Assembly (NCBI RefSeq): GCF_023715465.1
Contig: NZ_JAMBOE010000007.1
Span: 186,001 to 250,000, forward strand
DNA length: 64,000 bases
Source of the DNA: Paenibacillus macerans
GTDB taxonomy: Bacteria > Bacillota > Bacilli > Paenibacillales > Paenibacillaceae
Direction of reading: 5' to 3'
Of this stretch, positions 21,409 to 31,085 are shown piece by piece. A program made the position numbers and the translations under genes. How positions within the stretch are numbered: position 1 is the first letter of the stretch; each line of letters opens with the position of its first letter. The notes beneath the pieces were generated by a model, which saw only the letters and a program-made list of their open reading frames with translations, was not told where the DNA came from and did not search any database.

Positions 21409-22385
21409 TTTGAACCGCGGCGGGCTTGGCTTCTAAGAAAAACGACGCCTGCCGGGGACAAAACTTCCCAAGTACAAGCGTCTTGGACGATGAGTTGCAA
21501 AACGTACAACTAAATTTCAACGGAGAAGCGGGTTAACACGTTTTAATTGCATTTCATGCAACTAAACCCAAACCTTTGCGCAAGTTTTTCGAATAGTGCA
21601 GGTTTAATTGCAAGATTTGCATTTAAACCTGCGCCCCGCTCCATTTTCCGGTCAATAACTGTATCTTTTGCAACTATTCAGCGGTAATTACGCAGATTTC
21701 TATAAGACTCACTTCTCCGGAACCCTCCTCCGGTAGCGAGGTCATTTGTGGTGTAAACCCGTACGTCGGATGCAAGGAGGGACACTACTCTAACGGACAC
21801 CAGCGGCCTTATTCGCCCATTTCCCGAGTATTTCCCAGCTTAACGGACACACAATACCCTATTTTGCTCTAAACGAGCTCACTCGGGCTAATTTGAGGTA
21901 AATAACGTCATCTCTGTCCGTTACATTTTACCAACCTCCGTTTTTCCGCAAATAACGCCTCTACAGTCCTTTAGCCACCACTTCCCTCTTCTTCCCCCTC
22001 TCTACCTGCGTATCGTCCTCTACCCGCCAGAATAATTCAAAAAGCCCCCAGCTCTAAAAAGCAGGGGCCTTATCGGTTTATGTTGCATTTTCAACACACT
22101 TGAGTTATAATTCTTTATTAGATTGTTACTACCCGTATCGCAGTTCCTCAAAAGATTATAACTCTCCTTATACCTTTCGGTATGAAATTCCTATTTTAAT
22201 GACCCAATAAAGTAAGGATTTAGTGTTTTTCTGATTCACACTGGCGCGGTCATCGGAGCCGCAAGGACAAATGAGAGGTAGGGCATTTGTTGTTTTGGAA
22301 ACAAACCGTTGTTAGTTATAGTCGAAGAAGGAACACCCGCTAGCGTCTTCACGTGTACTGGAGACTGGGGTAAACAATAGCCATA
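21409..22385. repeat. gene-free region with two repeat families and an unexplained 3' block
   Basis: From 21488 to 21690 there are TTGCAA / TGCAACTAAA-type inverted units. From 21788 to 21965 there are TAACGGACAC / GTCCGTTA units with ATTCGCC and TATTTTGC boxes. A weak hairpin CCCC-AGC...GCAGGGG lies at 22047-22070. The segment 22235-22380 is GC-richer. One frame from 22277 reads without stops to a TAG at 22379 but is interrupted by a TAG at its 5' end and has no start. It could be a relic of a gene or mobile element. Confidence 0.5.
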
Positions 22386-22418
22386 AACCGGTGTCGGCAT
22401 GCTGCCGACACCGGTTTT
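22386..22418 (-). terminator. terminator after the glycosyltransferase gene
   Basis: AACCGGTGTCGGC / GCCGACACCGGTT is a perfect stem with a four-base loop and flanking A/T bases, just after the stop at 22421. It can work in either direction. Confidence 0.85.
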
Positions 22419-22420
22419 GT

Positions 22421-23302
22421 TTAATACGGAACACGCGAAATGCAGCGGGAGAATGCCAGATTCAACAGCTGCGGATCGTAAACCGGATGCTTCAGGTTCT
22501 GCTCCAGCACCCAGCAGGCAAAACCGAAGGCCCGGGCGTACTGATGCTGATCGGCGGCGTTGACATGAAAATACAAAAGCTCCCGCATAATCCGGTCTTC
22601 CTCATGGGACAGCTGCAGGCCCATCTGCGAAAATTGCCGCTGCCTTACTCTCCGGGCGGAATCGTCCTGAATGGCTTTATGCACATGGGATACTTGTCCG
22701 GTATGCATACGATAATACAGCAGGTTCATGGGGATATTCGCCATTCTTATGTGCGGGGCCAACCGGTTCCACAGCTCATAGTCTTCAGCATGAGGAAAGT
22801 TGCTGTCATAGCGAACGCCCAGCCGGTGAATCATGCTATTGCGCATCATAACCGTCGGATGGCAGATACAGCAGTGGAACAGCAGCCAGGTCCGAATTTC
22901 TTCATGCTCCACCGGGTTAACCTTTGGTATGTTGCCAAGGGAGTAGGTAAACGCAGCGCCGCACAAATCGATGGACGGATGCTCATCCATGAACGTCACC
23001 TGAACGCCCAGGCGGTTTGGCGTTGACAGATCATCGCTGTCCATCCGGGCCACATATTCCCCGGTGGCCAGACTCAGACCTTCATTTAGCGTAGCGACCA
23101 GACCGCAGTTTTGGGGATGAAAGATTTTGCGGATTCTGGGGTCCTCGACCAGCGAAATAAGATGAGCGGATCCGTCCGTAGACCCGTCATCGATAATAAT
23201 AAATTCAAAATCGGTATAGGTTTGAGTCAGTATGCTGTTTATAGCTTCCTGAACATAAGCGGCATTATTGTACACCGGCATAATTACCGAAACCTTGGGC
23301 AT
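22421..23302 (-). CDS. family 2 glycosyltransferase
   Basis: A 293-residue GT-A enzyme. The N-terminus KVSVIMPVYNN is typical. IIDDGSTDGS gives the nucleotide-binding aspartates, and ARMDSDDLS the metal-binding DxD. A further conserved-looking HAEDYELW holds the likely catalytic acidic residues. It has no membrane segment. The acceptor cannot be inferred, and it stands alone between the repeat region and the GH30 gene. Confidence 0.88.
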   Translation of the reverse strand: MPKVSVIMPVYNNAAYVQEAINSILTQTYTDFEFIIIDDGSTDGSAHLISLVEDPRIRKIFHPQNCGLVATLNEGLSLATGEYVARMDSDDLSTPNRLGVQVTFMDEHPSIDLCGAAFTYSLGNIPKVNPVEHEEIRTWLLFHCCICHPTVMMRNSMIHRLGVRYDSNFPHAEDYELWNRLAPHIRMANIPMNLLYYRMHTGQVSHVHKAIQDDSARRVRQRQFSQMGLQLSHEEDRIMRELLYFHVNAADQHQYARAFGFACWVLEQNLKHPVYDPQLLNLAFSRCISRVPY

Positions 23303-23510
23303 ATGAAGTATCCCTCCATCATATAGATTCTAAACTAAAGTAGTTTATAGACTAACATATGATAGTAGAGTCCCTGTGGACTAGACCAATTGCGGGATTT
23401 GAAAAAAAAGGCGATCCCCCGGCTCTTTGCGGACCGCGTGCCAAGGTTTCTGCCCCGTTTTCCTTATTCGGCGCCGGTGTTTTTCGCCGCTCTACCGGCC
23501 TAGCAATCCG

Positions 23511-24848
23511 TTAAAACAGGATCGTGTTGAAAGATTCCGGCTCCAGCTCGAAGCCGTACGTTTCCGCTCCGTCCGAGATTCGCACCATTCTCGCTTCCTT
23601 GAACGGATTGGCGATGACTATAACGCGCTCGCCGTCCGGCGTTTCGTAGCTAACCGCATTGCCAAACCAATGCCCGCGCTGGCCGATGCGCTTTGATCCT
23701 GGCGTGACGAAATGCGAGAAATGCTTCATGACGTAATACTCGGGGTTAAAAACGGCTTCTTTTTGTTCCCTGTCGGCCGTAATCAGCGAGTTTTGCTCCC
23801 AGCCCCACGTGCTGCGGCCCTTCGGCTCCAGCACCATGTTCCAGTAAATATAGGCATTCACCCGGTTCGTAAAATAGTGCTGGTACAAATTGAATACATA
23901 TTTGGCATACTCCCAGGTGTTGGTGCCATCGCCGCATTCGTTTTCCGTCTGCATGTAGCGAAGCTCCGGGTAACTCAAGGCCGTGCGCTGGATCGCCCAT
24001 TTGCCGGCCCACTGGTACCCCACGCCTTTGACGTATTTGTAGGCCTCGGGGTCGCTTAATACCGTATGTGCGTAAGCATCATGATCGGCGGTTTTCTTCT
24101 TCAGCCACTCGTCCCACGGCTCCGGCGCATTGATCGTGCCCAGCCAGATTTCCGTATCGAGCCCATGATTGTAGAAGGCCGGCCCCAGGTAATCGCGGAT
24201 AAATTCGCGAAGCTGCTCGCCCGTCCAGACGCAGGACGGGAACTTCTGATCGGCCACGACCTCGTTTTGGACATGGATCTGGTGGATGGTGATGCCCTCT
24301 TCCCGGTAAGCCTGCACGAACTTCACGAAGTATAGGGCGTATGCCTTCAGGTTTTCTTTTTCCCAACGCAGTGTTCCATAGTTGTAAGCCTTCGGAGACT
24401 TCATCCACGCCGGCGGACTCCAAGGCGAAGCGAACAGCTTTAACTCGGGGTTTAAGGCCAACGCCTCCTTGATGTAAGGAATCAGATACTTGCGGTCCCG
24501 TTCGATCGAAAAATGCTCCATCGCATAGTCGCCGTCGGTTTCGTTGTGGCTGTACCACTCCAAGGCGTAGTCGCTGGCCCCGATCGGCAGGCGGCAGATG
24601 CTGAACTTCTGCTCCCCTTGCGGATGAAACAAATGAAATAATACCCGCTGCCGTTCCTCCTCCGGGAGCCCATTTAACGCCACGTATCCCAGTTCATTAA
24701 AACACCCGCCGAAGCCTTCCACGTTTTGAAAAACTTCCTCCGTCAGCGTTAAGTCCGCCGCCTCAGCGCCCGCGATCCCGGTTGGCGCGGATTTCTCCAC
24801 CCATTGCCGCTCCCTTGCGCTTGATATCCATCTTTTCGGTTGTCCCAT
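23511..24848 (-). CDS. glycoside hydrolase family 30 (glucosylceramidase-like)
   Basis: A 445-residue GH30 enzyme without signal peptide, so probably cytoplasmic. The N-terminal GFGGCFNELGY is diagnostic. The acid/base glutamate is in HVQNEV and the nucleophile in MQTENECGDG. ASPWSPPAWMK and YIYWNMVLEP are further family motifs. GH30 members act on beta-glucosides, beta-xylosides, beta-fucosides or xylans, and the specificity is not readable here. It is the last gene of the ABC-transporter operon, suggesting that the imported oligosaccharide is its substrate. Confidence 0.88.
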   Translation of the reverse strand: MGQPKRWISSARERQWVEKSAPTGIAGAEAADLTLTEEVFQNVEGFGGCFNELGYVALNGLPEEERQRVLFHLFHPQGEQKFSICRLPIGASDYALEWYSHNETDGDYAMEHFSIERDRKYLIPYIKEALALNPELKLFASPWSPPAWMKSPKAYNYGTLRWEKENLKAYALYFVKFVQAYREEGITIHQIHVQNEVVADQKFPSCVWTGEQLREFIRDYLGPAFYNHGLDTEIWLGTINAPEPWDEWLKKKTADHDAYAHTVLSDPEAYKYVKGVGYQWAGKWAIQRTALSYPELRYMQTENECGDGTNTWEYAKYVFNLYQHYFTNRVNAYIYWNMVLEPKGRSTWGWEQNSLITADREQKEAVFNPEYYVMKHFSHFVTPGSKRIGQRGHWFGNAVSYETPDGERVIVIANPFKEARMVRISDGAETYGFELEPESFNTILF

Positions 24849-24921
24849 AGGAAGGAACCTCCTTCTTCTTTAACTTGAGAAAGCACCGATTTCTAGGTTT
24901 AATCCAAATCTAAGCTTACGC

Positions 24922-25749
24922 TCAGCCCTTCACAGCCCCCTCCGCGATGCCTTCCATGATGAATCGTTGGAAGAAGCCGTAAATGACCACCACGGGGATC
25001 GCCGTCAGCACGAGCGAAGCCAAAATCAGCGACCATTCCTTGTTGTACTCCCCGAACAGCATGTTGGTGGACAGAATTAACGTATAATTATCCACGTCCG
25101 TCAGCATCATCAGCGGCAGCAGAAAGTCGTTCCATATCCACAAAAAGTCCAGAATAGCGATCGTGACGGTGATGGGCAGAAGCAGCGGCAAAATGATCCG
25201 GAAAAACGTCTGAAATTCGTTACAGCCGTCGATTTGCCCGGACTCCTCCAACTCGCGCGGAATCGACTTGACGAAACCGTGGTACAGAAAGATCGCCATG
25301 TTGACGCCAAGCCCGATATAGATCAGCGCCAGTCCGTAGGTGCTGCCTTGCGCGTGCAGCGTTTTGGCCATCCGGGTGAGCGGAATCATGATGGAATGGA
25401 ACGGCACGAGCATCGAAGCGACAAACAGCAGGAAAATAAAATTGCTCAATTTGCCCCGGGTGCGGGATAACTTATAACCGGCCAAAGCTGAACAGAAGAC
25501 GATCCCGCCGATGCCGAGCACGGAAACGATCACCGAGTTCATGGAGCTGTTGAGCAGATGGATTTTTTCAAATGCCTGCGTATAGTTTTCGAAATGCAGC
25601 TTGGTCGGAAGCGCCGTGAACGAAGCGAACATCTCTCCCTGGGTCTTAAACGAGTTGACGACCGCCATATAGATGGGGAAACAGGTGAACAGGGAGCCAA
25701 TGGACAAAATCAGCCCGATCAGCAGGGAATTGATTTTTTTCATGCTCAT
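24922..25749 (-). CDS. CUT1 sugar ABC transporter permease (MalG-like)
   Basis: A 275-residue inner permease with six membrane segments. The EAA loop ELEESGQIDGCNEFQTFFRIILPLL near residue 165 contacts the ATPase. No ATPase is encoded nearby, as is common for CUT1 systems that share one MsmX-type ATPase. The start overlaps the upstream permease by 4 bp, and MKK at 25743 is a possible alternative start. Confidence 0.9.
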   Translation of the reverse strand: MSMKKINSLLIGLILSIGSLFTCFPIYMAVVNSFKTQGEMFASFTALPTKLHFENYTQAFEKIHLLNSSMNSVIVSVLGIGGIVFCSALAGYKLSRTRGKLSNFIFLLFVASMLVPFHSIMIPLTRMAKTLHAQGSTYGLALIYIGLGVNMAIFLYHGFVKSIPRELEESGQIDGCNEFQTFFRIILPLLLPITVTIAILDFLWIWNDFLLPLMMLTDVDNYTLILSTNMLFGEYNKEWSLILASLVLTAIPVVVIYGFFQRFIMEGIAEGAVKG

Positions 25750-26630
25750 GCTTCCACCTCTTTTTTCTTCATGACGTTCATCTGAATCAAGGTGACGATC
25801 AGCACGATGGCGAACAAAATCAGTGATTTGGCGCTGGCATACCCGTACCGGAAGTTGTTGGAGAATGCTTCTTCGTAAATGTTCATCGTAATCACCTGCG
25901 TGCTGCGCCCCGGACCGCCCCCGGTCAAGCCGTACACGACGTCAAACACCTTGAAAGCGCCGTTTAACGTCAGAAAGAAGCAGATCGTCACCGCGTGCGT
26001 AATCATCGGCAGGGTCACACTTTTTAACGTTTGGAACGCACTCGCGCCGTCGATAATGGCCGCTTCCTTTAAGCTTTGCGGCACGCCTTGCAGAGCGGCC
26101 AGGTAGATGATCATCATGTACCCGACCCCGTTCCACAGCGAGACGATCAGGATCGAATAAAACGAATATTTCGGATCGCCCAGCCAGGCATGGTCCAGGA
26201 AGGTGAAGGCCGCTTTTTCGACCAGTTGCGGAATCACCTGCGAGAACACGAAGGTCCACATAAAGGAGCTGATGATTAAGCTGATCATGTTCGGCATAAA
26301 GAAGATCGTCCGGAAGAACCCTTTGCTGCGGGTCCGCGTTTCGATCAGCACCGCCAGCAGTAAAGCGATTACATTTTGTAAAATAACCATAAACACGACG
26401 TACTTCAGGGTAAACAGCAGCGCATTGATGAAATCCGGATCCTCCGCGAGCGCTTCAACGATATTGCCGATCCCGACAAAGCTGTAATCCTGATTCAAGC
26501 CGTTCCAGTCGGTAAACGTATAGTACATTCCGCCGAACGTCGGGATAAGCAGAAAGATGGTGTATATAATGAGGGCCGGGGCCGTAAACGCCAATAAGGA
26601 AAAATACTTCTTATAGATCTTGGACGGCAT
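25746..26630 (-). CDS. CUT1 sugar ABC transporter permease (MalF-like)
   Basis: A 294-residue permease with six membrane segments. The EAA loop SLKEAAIIDGASAFQTLKSVTLPMI is clear. The start at 26630 (MPSKIYKKYF) follows GGAGGGGAG; the upstream extension of the frame is rejected. It works with the 24922 permease and the binding protein at 26784. Confidence 0.92.
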   Translation of the reverse strand: MPSKIYKKYFSLLAFTAPALIIYTIFLLIPTFGGMYYTFTDWNGLNQDYSFVGIGNIVEALAEDPDFINALLFTLKYVVFMVILQNVIALLLAVLIETRTRSKGFFRTIFFMPNMISLIISSFMWTFVFSQVIPQLVEKAAFTFLDHAWLGDPKYSFYSILIVSLWNGVGYMMIIYLAALQGVPQSLKEAAIIDGASAFQTLKSVTLPMITHAVTICFFLTLNGAFKVFDVVYGLTGGGPGRSTQVITMNIYEEAFSNNFRYGYASAKSLILFAIVLIVTLIQMNVMKKKEVEA

Positions 26631-26689
26631 GTTTTTCTCCCCTCCTGTCATTTCTAAGGATGACGCGGCTCGCCGAAAGTTGAACCAAG

Positions 26690-26768
26690 GAAGTGTACGA
26701 GAGAAGGCAAGAGGGGGAAATGATTCTGAAGAACATTTCACCCGGCTGCCTTTTTCCGTACAAGTATT
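26690..26768 (-). other. intercistronic stem-loop between binding protein and permeases
   Basis: GTACG-AGAGAAGGCA (about 26694-26709) can pair with TGCCTTTTTCCGTAC (about 26752-26766) around a long loop. Such structures often limit read-through and raise the binding protein to permease ratio. This role is inferred. Confidence 0.4.
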
Positions 26769-26783
26769 AGTTCAACTTATCTG

Positions 26784-28088
26784 TTACTTATTGACTTTGT
26801 TAAAGGATTTCCAGGCTTTGTCCAGAGCGGTGACGATGTCGTCCTGCGAGATTTGTCCGGCGATATAGGATTGCAGGGCTTTGCCGGATTCGTCCTTAAC
26901 CGCCTGCGGAATCCGCGGGTCTTGATACGATTTGCCCGCTTTCACATACACCATGGCGTCGTCCACCCACGGATAGCTGCTGTAGTCGTGCACGGTGGCG
27001 ACCGGGTTAAACTTTAACGCCTGATAGAACGCGCTGGAATCCTTGTCATCCAGGATATAGTTGATAAAATCGAGGGCCACTTCTTTGTTTTTGCTCGTTT
27101 TGGACACGGCCAGGGAAGTGGATGTGCTCAAGTTGATCATCGTAGCGTCCGGATTGTCGTTGATCGGCAAAGCCGCTACGCCAAAATCGATATCGGGATT
27201 CGATTTCAAAATCGTCTCCGCATACCACGGTCCTTGCACCCACATCGCCGCTTTCCCGGTGGCGAACATGGCCGCGCCGTCGTCGCCGCCAACTTCAAGG
27301 CCGTTTTTGGTGCCGTTCGCGTAGACCAAATCGATGATGTTAAACATTCCTTTCAGTTCCGAGAAGGAACCTTCGTCTTTGTTCATCCGGTCGATGAAAT
27401 CCGGTTTTTCCGTGTTGACCATCGCTCCTACGGTCAGCGGCAGGAACAGCTGCGGAATCCACGATTCTTTGTCGGACAGCACAAAAGGGGTGATGTTGTT
27501 CTGTTTGAGTTTTTCGATGACCGCTTTCATTTCCGTTAACGTGGTTGGGGGAGTGAGGCCCTGTTCTTTAAAAATCGTCTTGTTGTACAAATACCCCCAG
27601 GACAACGTTTCGAGCGGCACCGCGACGATTTTGCCATCCTCCGTCGTGACCGAAGGCTTCACGCTCTCCAGCAGCTTGCCTACGAACGGCTGATCGGACA
27701 AGTCCTCCAGATAACCGGCTTTATAGAAAGAAGGAATTTCATTGACCGCGTGAATGGCGAACACGTCAGGAGCATCGTTCGAAGCCAGTCGCGTTTTCAG
27801 GATTTGCGGGGCGGTATCCGCCGGCGGCATTTCCAGTTGAACCGTAACGTCGATGTTTTTCTCCGCCTTTTCCTTGGCCACAAAAGCATCGATATACTTA
27901 TCGTAGTGTTCCTTCAAACGAGGCTGGGCGATAAACATTTTTAAGCTGACGCTTTTTCCGTTTGCGCTTCCGCCACCCGTTCCCGGCGTTTCATTGTTCG
28001 CCGCATTGCTTCCTCCGCCCGATCCGCATCCGGCAAGCAACGCCGCGATTACAGCAGTTCCAACGATCCCCTTCCACATCTTCATCAT
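26784..28088 (-). CDS. extracellular sugar-binding lipoprotein (CUT1 family)
   Basis: A 434-residue family 1 solute-binding protein. Signal peptide and lipobox LLAGC end at about residue 21, followed by a Gly/Ser/Asn linker. It delivers an oligosaccharide to the permeases 24922 and 25746. It has typical features such as APDVFAIHAVNEIP and GKAAMWVQGPWY. The promoter region 28114-28190 has a cre site and direct repeats matching those of the GH42 gene. Confidence 0.9.
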   Translation of the reverse strand: MMKMWKGIVGTAVIAALLAGCGSGGGSNAANNETPGTGGGSANGKSVSLKMFIAQPRLKEHYDKYIDAFVAKEKAEKNIDVTVQLEMPPADTAPQILKTRLASNDAPDVFAIHAVNEIPSFYKAGYLEDLSDQPFVGKLLESVKPSVTTEDGKIVAVPLETLSWGYLYNKTIFKEQGLTPPTTLTEMKAVIEKLKQNNITPFVLSDKESWIPQLFLPLTVGAMVNTEKPDFIDRMNKDEGSFSELKGMFNIIDLVYANGTKNGLEVGGDDGAAMFATGKAAMWVQGPWYAETILKSNPDIDFGVAALPINDNPDATMINLSTSTSLAVSKTSKNKEVALDFINYILDDKDSSAFYQALKFNPVATVHDYSSYPWVDDAMVYVKAGKSYQDPRIPQAVKDESGKALQSYIAGQISQDDIVTALDKAWKSFNKVNK

Positions 28089-28113
28089 TTATGACCTCCC
28101 AGGCGATTAAGTT

Positions 28114-28190
28114 TGTTTACGCTTTCATTTTAATCAAAACATGTAAGCGCTTCATTGGACGGAATTAGACTCCTTCATTGGATATTTTTA
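28114..28190 (-). promoter_or_regulatory. binding-protein promoter: cre site, -10 and direct repeats
   Basis: cre-like TGAAAGCGTAAACA (28127-28114, one mismatch) directly follows the -10 TAAAAT (28132-28127). Upstream lie direct repeats with ATTGGACG (28154) and ATTGGATA (28177), 23 bp apart, likely sites for the YesN-type regulator. A second palindrome TGTAAGCGCTTCAT is at 28142-28155. The distal repeat lies inside the end of the regulator gene. The layout matches 33121-33195. Confidence 0.6.
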
Positions 28191-29244
28191 AACCTTGTGA
28201 AGCTTTTCTCGCTTCTCCTGGCGAAAGTCCGAAATGTTTTTTAAACACCCGGTGAAAATAGGATACATCCTCGTACCCCACCATCTCGGCCACGCGCTTG
28301 ATAGCGACCTCCTCACCCGCTCCCAGCCACTCCATCGCCTTCTCCATTCTTAATTGCAGCAGATAGTCCGTAACCGTAATGCCATACTCCTGTTTAAACA
28401 CTTTGCTCAAGTACTCCTTGCTGACAAAAAACAGCTTGGCCAGTTGCTCCAAACCAACCGGCTCGGCAAAATGATGTTCAAGATAGGATTTCACTTCTCC
28501 CAAATGCAGTTTATTTTTAAATTTCCGCTGTTTGATCAGTTCATCCAATGCGGCCATATAGCAGCCTTCCATCAAGCCGGCCGCTTCATGGTAGGAGTCC
28601 GGCACCTCCGCATGCTCCGTGAGGCGCCCCAATTCGGCGGCCAGCGCGTTCGCCGCACAAAGTTCCTTTAAATACAACAGGATTTCATGCACGAAATAGC
28701 CGATCGTCTCCGGCTTCTGGGCCGTGGCAAGCTGCGTATCCGCGCGCAATTCGCCGAACACATTGCGGATTCCTTCGCCGTTCAACTCATTAAAGCAGGA
28801 CCCCAACCGCTTCTTGTATACGGCCAGCTTCGCGGACAACTCCAGGTCGATTTCCTGACGGCCGCCGCGCTGCCGCAAGGCTTCCCGGCATTTGGCCAAA
28901 ACCGCATTCAATTCCTGGGGATCGATCGGTTTCAGCAAATAGTCGGCCGCCTTGTAACGAATCGCCTGTCTGGCGTAATGGAAATCGTCGTACCCGCTCA
29001 CCACGATCACCTGCTTACCGGGAAAACGGTCATGAATATTCCGCATCAGCTCTTCACCGTCCAAACCCGGCATGCGCATATCGGTTATGATGAGTTCCGG
29101 ACCAAGCTGCTCAATCAGCCGCAGCGCTTCCAGTCCGTCCTCCGCTTCCCCCGCAACCTCCATGCCCAATTCGTCCCACCGGCCGAGATTTTTGATGATG
29201 TCCCGGTTCCACTCTTCGTCGTCGACGATCAACACTTTGAACAT
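28165..29244 (-). CDS. YesN-type response regulator with AraC DNA-binding domain
   Basis: A 359-residue response regulator. The receiver domain (1-120) has phospho-acceptor D55 in IITDMRMPG and K in LLKPID. A middle region links to a C-terminal AraC/XylS double HTH (about 255-355, AKLFFVSKEYLSKVFKQ and RVAEMVGYEDVSYFHRVFKK). It pairs with the kinase at 29248, 3 bp away. It probably activates the sugar operon and GH42 gene through the direct repeats at 28154-28184 and 33161-33192. Confidence 0.92.
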   Translation of the reverse strand: MFKVLIVDDEEWNRDIIKNLGRWDELGMEVAGEAEDGLEALRLIEQLGPELIITDMRMPGLDGEELMRNIHDRFPGKQVIVVSGYDDFHYARQAIRYKAADYLLKPIDPQELNAVLAKCREALRQRGGRQEIDLELSAKLAVYKKRLGSCFNELNGEGIRNVFGELRADTQLATAQKPETIGYFVHEILLYLKELCAANALAAELGRLTEHAEVPDSYHEAAGLMEGCYMAALDELIKQRKFKNKLHLGEVKSYLEHHFAEPVGLEQLAKLFFVSKEYLSKVFKQEYGITVTDYLLQLRMEKAMEWLGAGEEVAIKRVAEMVGYEDVSYFHRVFKKHFGLSPGEARKASQGLKISNEGV

Positions 29245-29247
29245 GCT

Positions 29248-31023
29248 TTATCCCTCCTTCTGCTCGGGAAGATGCAGCATTACGCAGGTTCCTTGGCCCG
29301 CTTGGCTGTTTATGTCCACTTTATATTCCGCCCCAAAATACATTTGAATCCGCGAAGCCACATTGATGAGGCCGATGCTCGTCCCCCGCGTCCACACTTG
29401 CTCCAGATCTTTATTTAGCTGCGATCGCAGCCGCTTCAGTTGTTCAGGCATCATGCCGGCTCCGTTGTCCCGGATCATGATCAGCACGCCTCCCCCGGAG
29501 GGCTCACGGCTAATCGTCACCTCAAGCCGCCACTCCCCCGCCTTATGATCCAGGCCATGGATAAACGCGTTTTCGACTAAAGGCTGCAGCGTCAGTTTGG
29601 GAATTCGGCAGTCCAGGACGTCTTCGGATACACCCAACTCGTAATGAAGTCTTTTGCCAAACCGCTGCTGCTGGATTTTCATGTAATGATGCAGATGTTC
29701 AAGCTCCGCCCTGAGGGTCGCCAACGTATCCGGATCCCGCACGATGTAACGGAACATTTCGCTTAGGGAGCGGATGATTTCGTAGCTTTCCGCCGGTTTC
29801 TGCGAGAAGATCATCCCGCCGATCAACTGCAGTGTATTTTGCAAAAAATGCGGGTTAATTTGCGATTGCAGCGCCTTCAGCTCGGCCGTTTTCTTTTCCA
29901 GGCGGATTCTGTATTCCGTATTAATATGCTCTCTGATCCGCTCTCCCATCGTGGCGAAGTTGGCTTCAAGCAGCCCGATTTCGTCCTTTCGCCTGCTCCG
30001 GGGAAACGCCTGTCCCTTGGTGAGATCCAGCTTGCGCATCGCTCGGGCCAACCCGATGATCGGCTTGGTCGTTTTCCAGGCAAAATAAAAAGCAAACAAC
30101 GCGGAGACGGCCACGGAAATCATCCCGACGACCAAACCGTAATTCATCGTTGCCCTGGCGCTTTCGTTTATGGCGGCGATCGGGATGACTTTTACCAATC
30201 GGAGGCCAACCGGGTCCACCGTATTGTAGAAGACGAACTCCCCGTCCGTCCTGAAGTAGCCCGGCCCGGCTTCTTGGGAAGCGGACAGCGCCGCGGCCGC
30301 ATCTACGGACAAACCGCCGCCTTTGCCGTACAGAACGTTTCCCTTCAAATCCGTAACGTACACGGACTGTTCTTTTCCTTCGCCGAGCAAACTCATTGAT
30401 TGGTCGAAATAAGACCAAAGCACATCCAAAGAGATATACCCCAGCTTCTCCTGGTTTTCAAAGCGGTTAATGCTGCGGATCAAACGTAATTTGTCGGGGG
30501 CCGACGGGGGCGTCTCCACGATAAAATCTTTGTTCTGCACAAGCAGCTCCTGATACGCGCGCGGCATGCCGCTTACCGTTTCCACGTCGTTTCGCATCGA
30601 ATTGATCGTAAACAGCGTGCCCGTCTCGTGCAGGTACATGATCACCCCAACGAGATGATTTCCGCCGCTGTAATACACGCTGTTGAGCGTATTAAAAACG
30701 TTCTGCTGCGCCGTAAAATGGCTGGCCGGGGTTTCTCCCTCGGGCCGGTTCAAATAATCGGTCAGCCCCGGACTGATCTGGATGGAGTAAATCAGATTGT
30801 TCAGTCTGGCGAACTGCTCACCCAGATAAATCCCCGTCCATTTCATGTTGGACAGATTGGTGCCGATCACTTGCTCCTCCATCGAGGTTCTGCTGTTCTC
30901 CGCCGCGAGCACGGTGACGACCACGACGGGGATGACCGCGATCAACATCATCGTCAAAATCAACTTGTTGCGGATGCTCGTTTTAAACGGATCGATGACC
31001 CGCTGCCGCAGTCTGCCAAACAT
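29248..31023 (-). CDS. YesM-type sensor histidine kinase
   Basis: A 591-residue membrane kinase with two transmembrane segments (about 20-40 and 290-312) flanking an extracellular sensor. Then come HAMP, the His_kinase H-box SQINPHFLQNTLQ (His near 400) and an HATPase domain with RDNGAGM and GTSIGLINV. It phosphorylates the adjacent regulator in response to an extracellular sugar or the loaded binding protein. It is separated from the upstream GH42 gene by a terminator. Confidence 0.92.
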   Translation of the reverse strand: MFGRLRQRVIDPFKTSIRNKLILTMMLIAVIPVVVVTVLAAENSRTSMEEQVIGTNLSNMKWTGIYLGEQFARLNNLIYSIQISPGLTDYLNRPEGETPASHFTAQQNVFNTLNSVYYSGGNHLVGVIMYLHETGTLFTINSMRNDVETVSGMPRAYQELLVQNKDFIVETPPSAPDKLRLIRSINRFENQEKLGYISLDVLWSYFDQSMSLLGEGKEQSVYVTDLKGNVLYGKGGGLSVDAAAALSASQEAGPGYFRTDGEFVFYNTVDPVGLRLVKVIPIAAINESARATMNYGLVVGMISVAVSALFAFYFAWKTTKPIIGLARAMRKLDLTKGQAFPRSRRKDEIGLLEANFATMGERIREHINTEYRIRLEKKTAELKALQSQINPHFLQNTLQLIGGMIFSQKPAESYEIIRSLSEMFRYIVRDPDTLATLRAELEHLHHYMKIQQQRFGKRLHYELGVSEDVLDCRIPKLTLQPLVENAFIHGLDHKAGEWRLEVTISREPSGGGVLIMIRDNGAGMMPEQLKRLRSQLNKDLEQVWTRGTSIGLINVASRIQMYFGAEYKVDINSQAGQGTCVMLHLPEQKEG

Positions 31024-31054
31024 GCGATCCCCCCTGATGCCGAAAATATAGTAG

Positions 31055-31077
31055 AAAACGCCTCATGGGAGGCGTTA
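31055..31077 (-). terminator. hairpin after the GH42 gene
   Basis: AACGCCTC-CCAT-GAGGCGTT followed by TTC forms a compact stem 9 bp after the GH42 stop. The short T tract suggests partial termination, so the kinase gene may be expressed by read-through. Confidence 0.6.
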
Positions 31078-31085
31078 GAAAATAT

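Noticed and set aside
22235..22380. Known riboswitch, tmRNA, 6S or SRP RNA
   Set aside because: No conserved core of these RNAs could be matched by eye.
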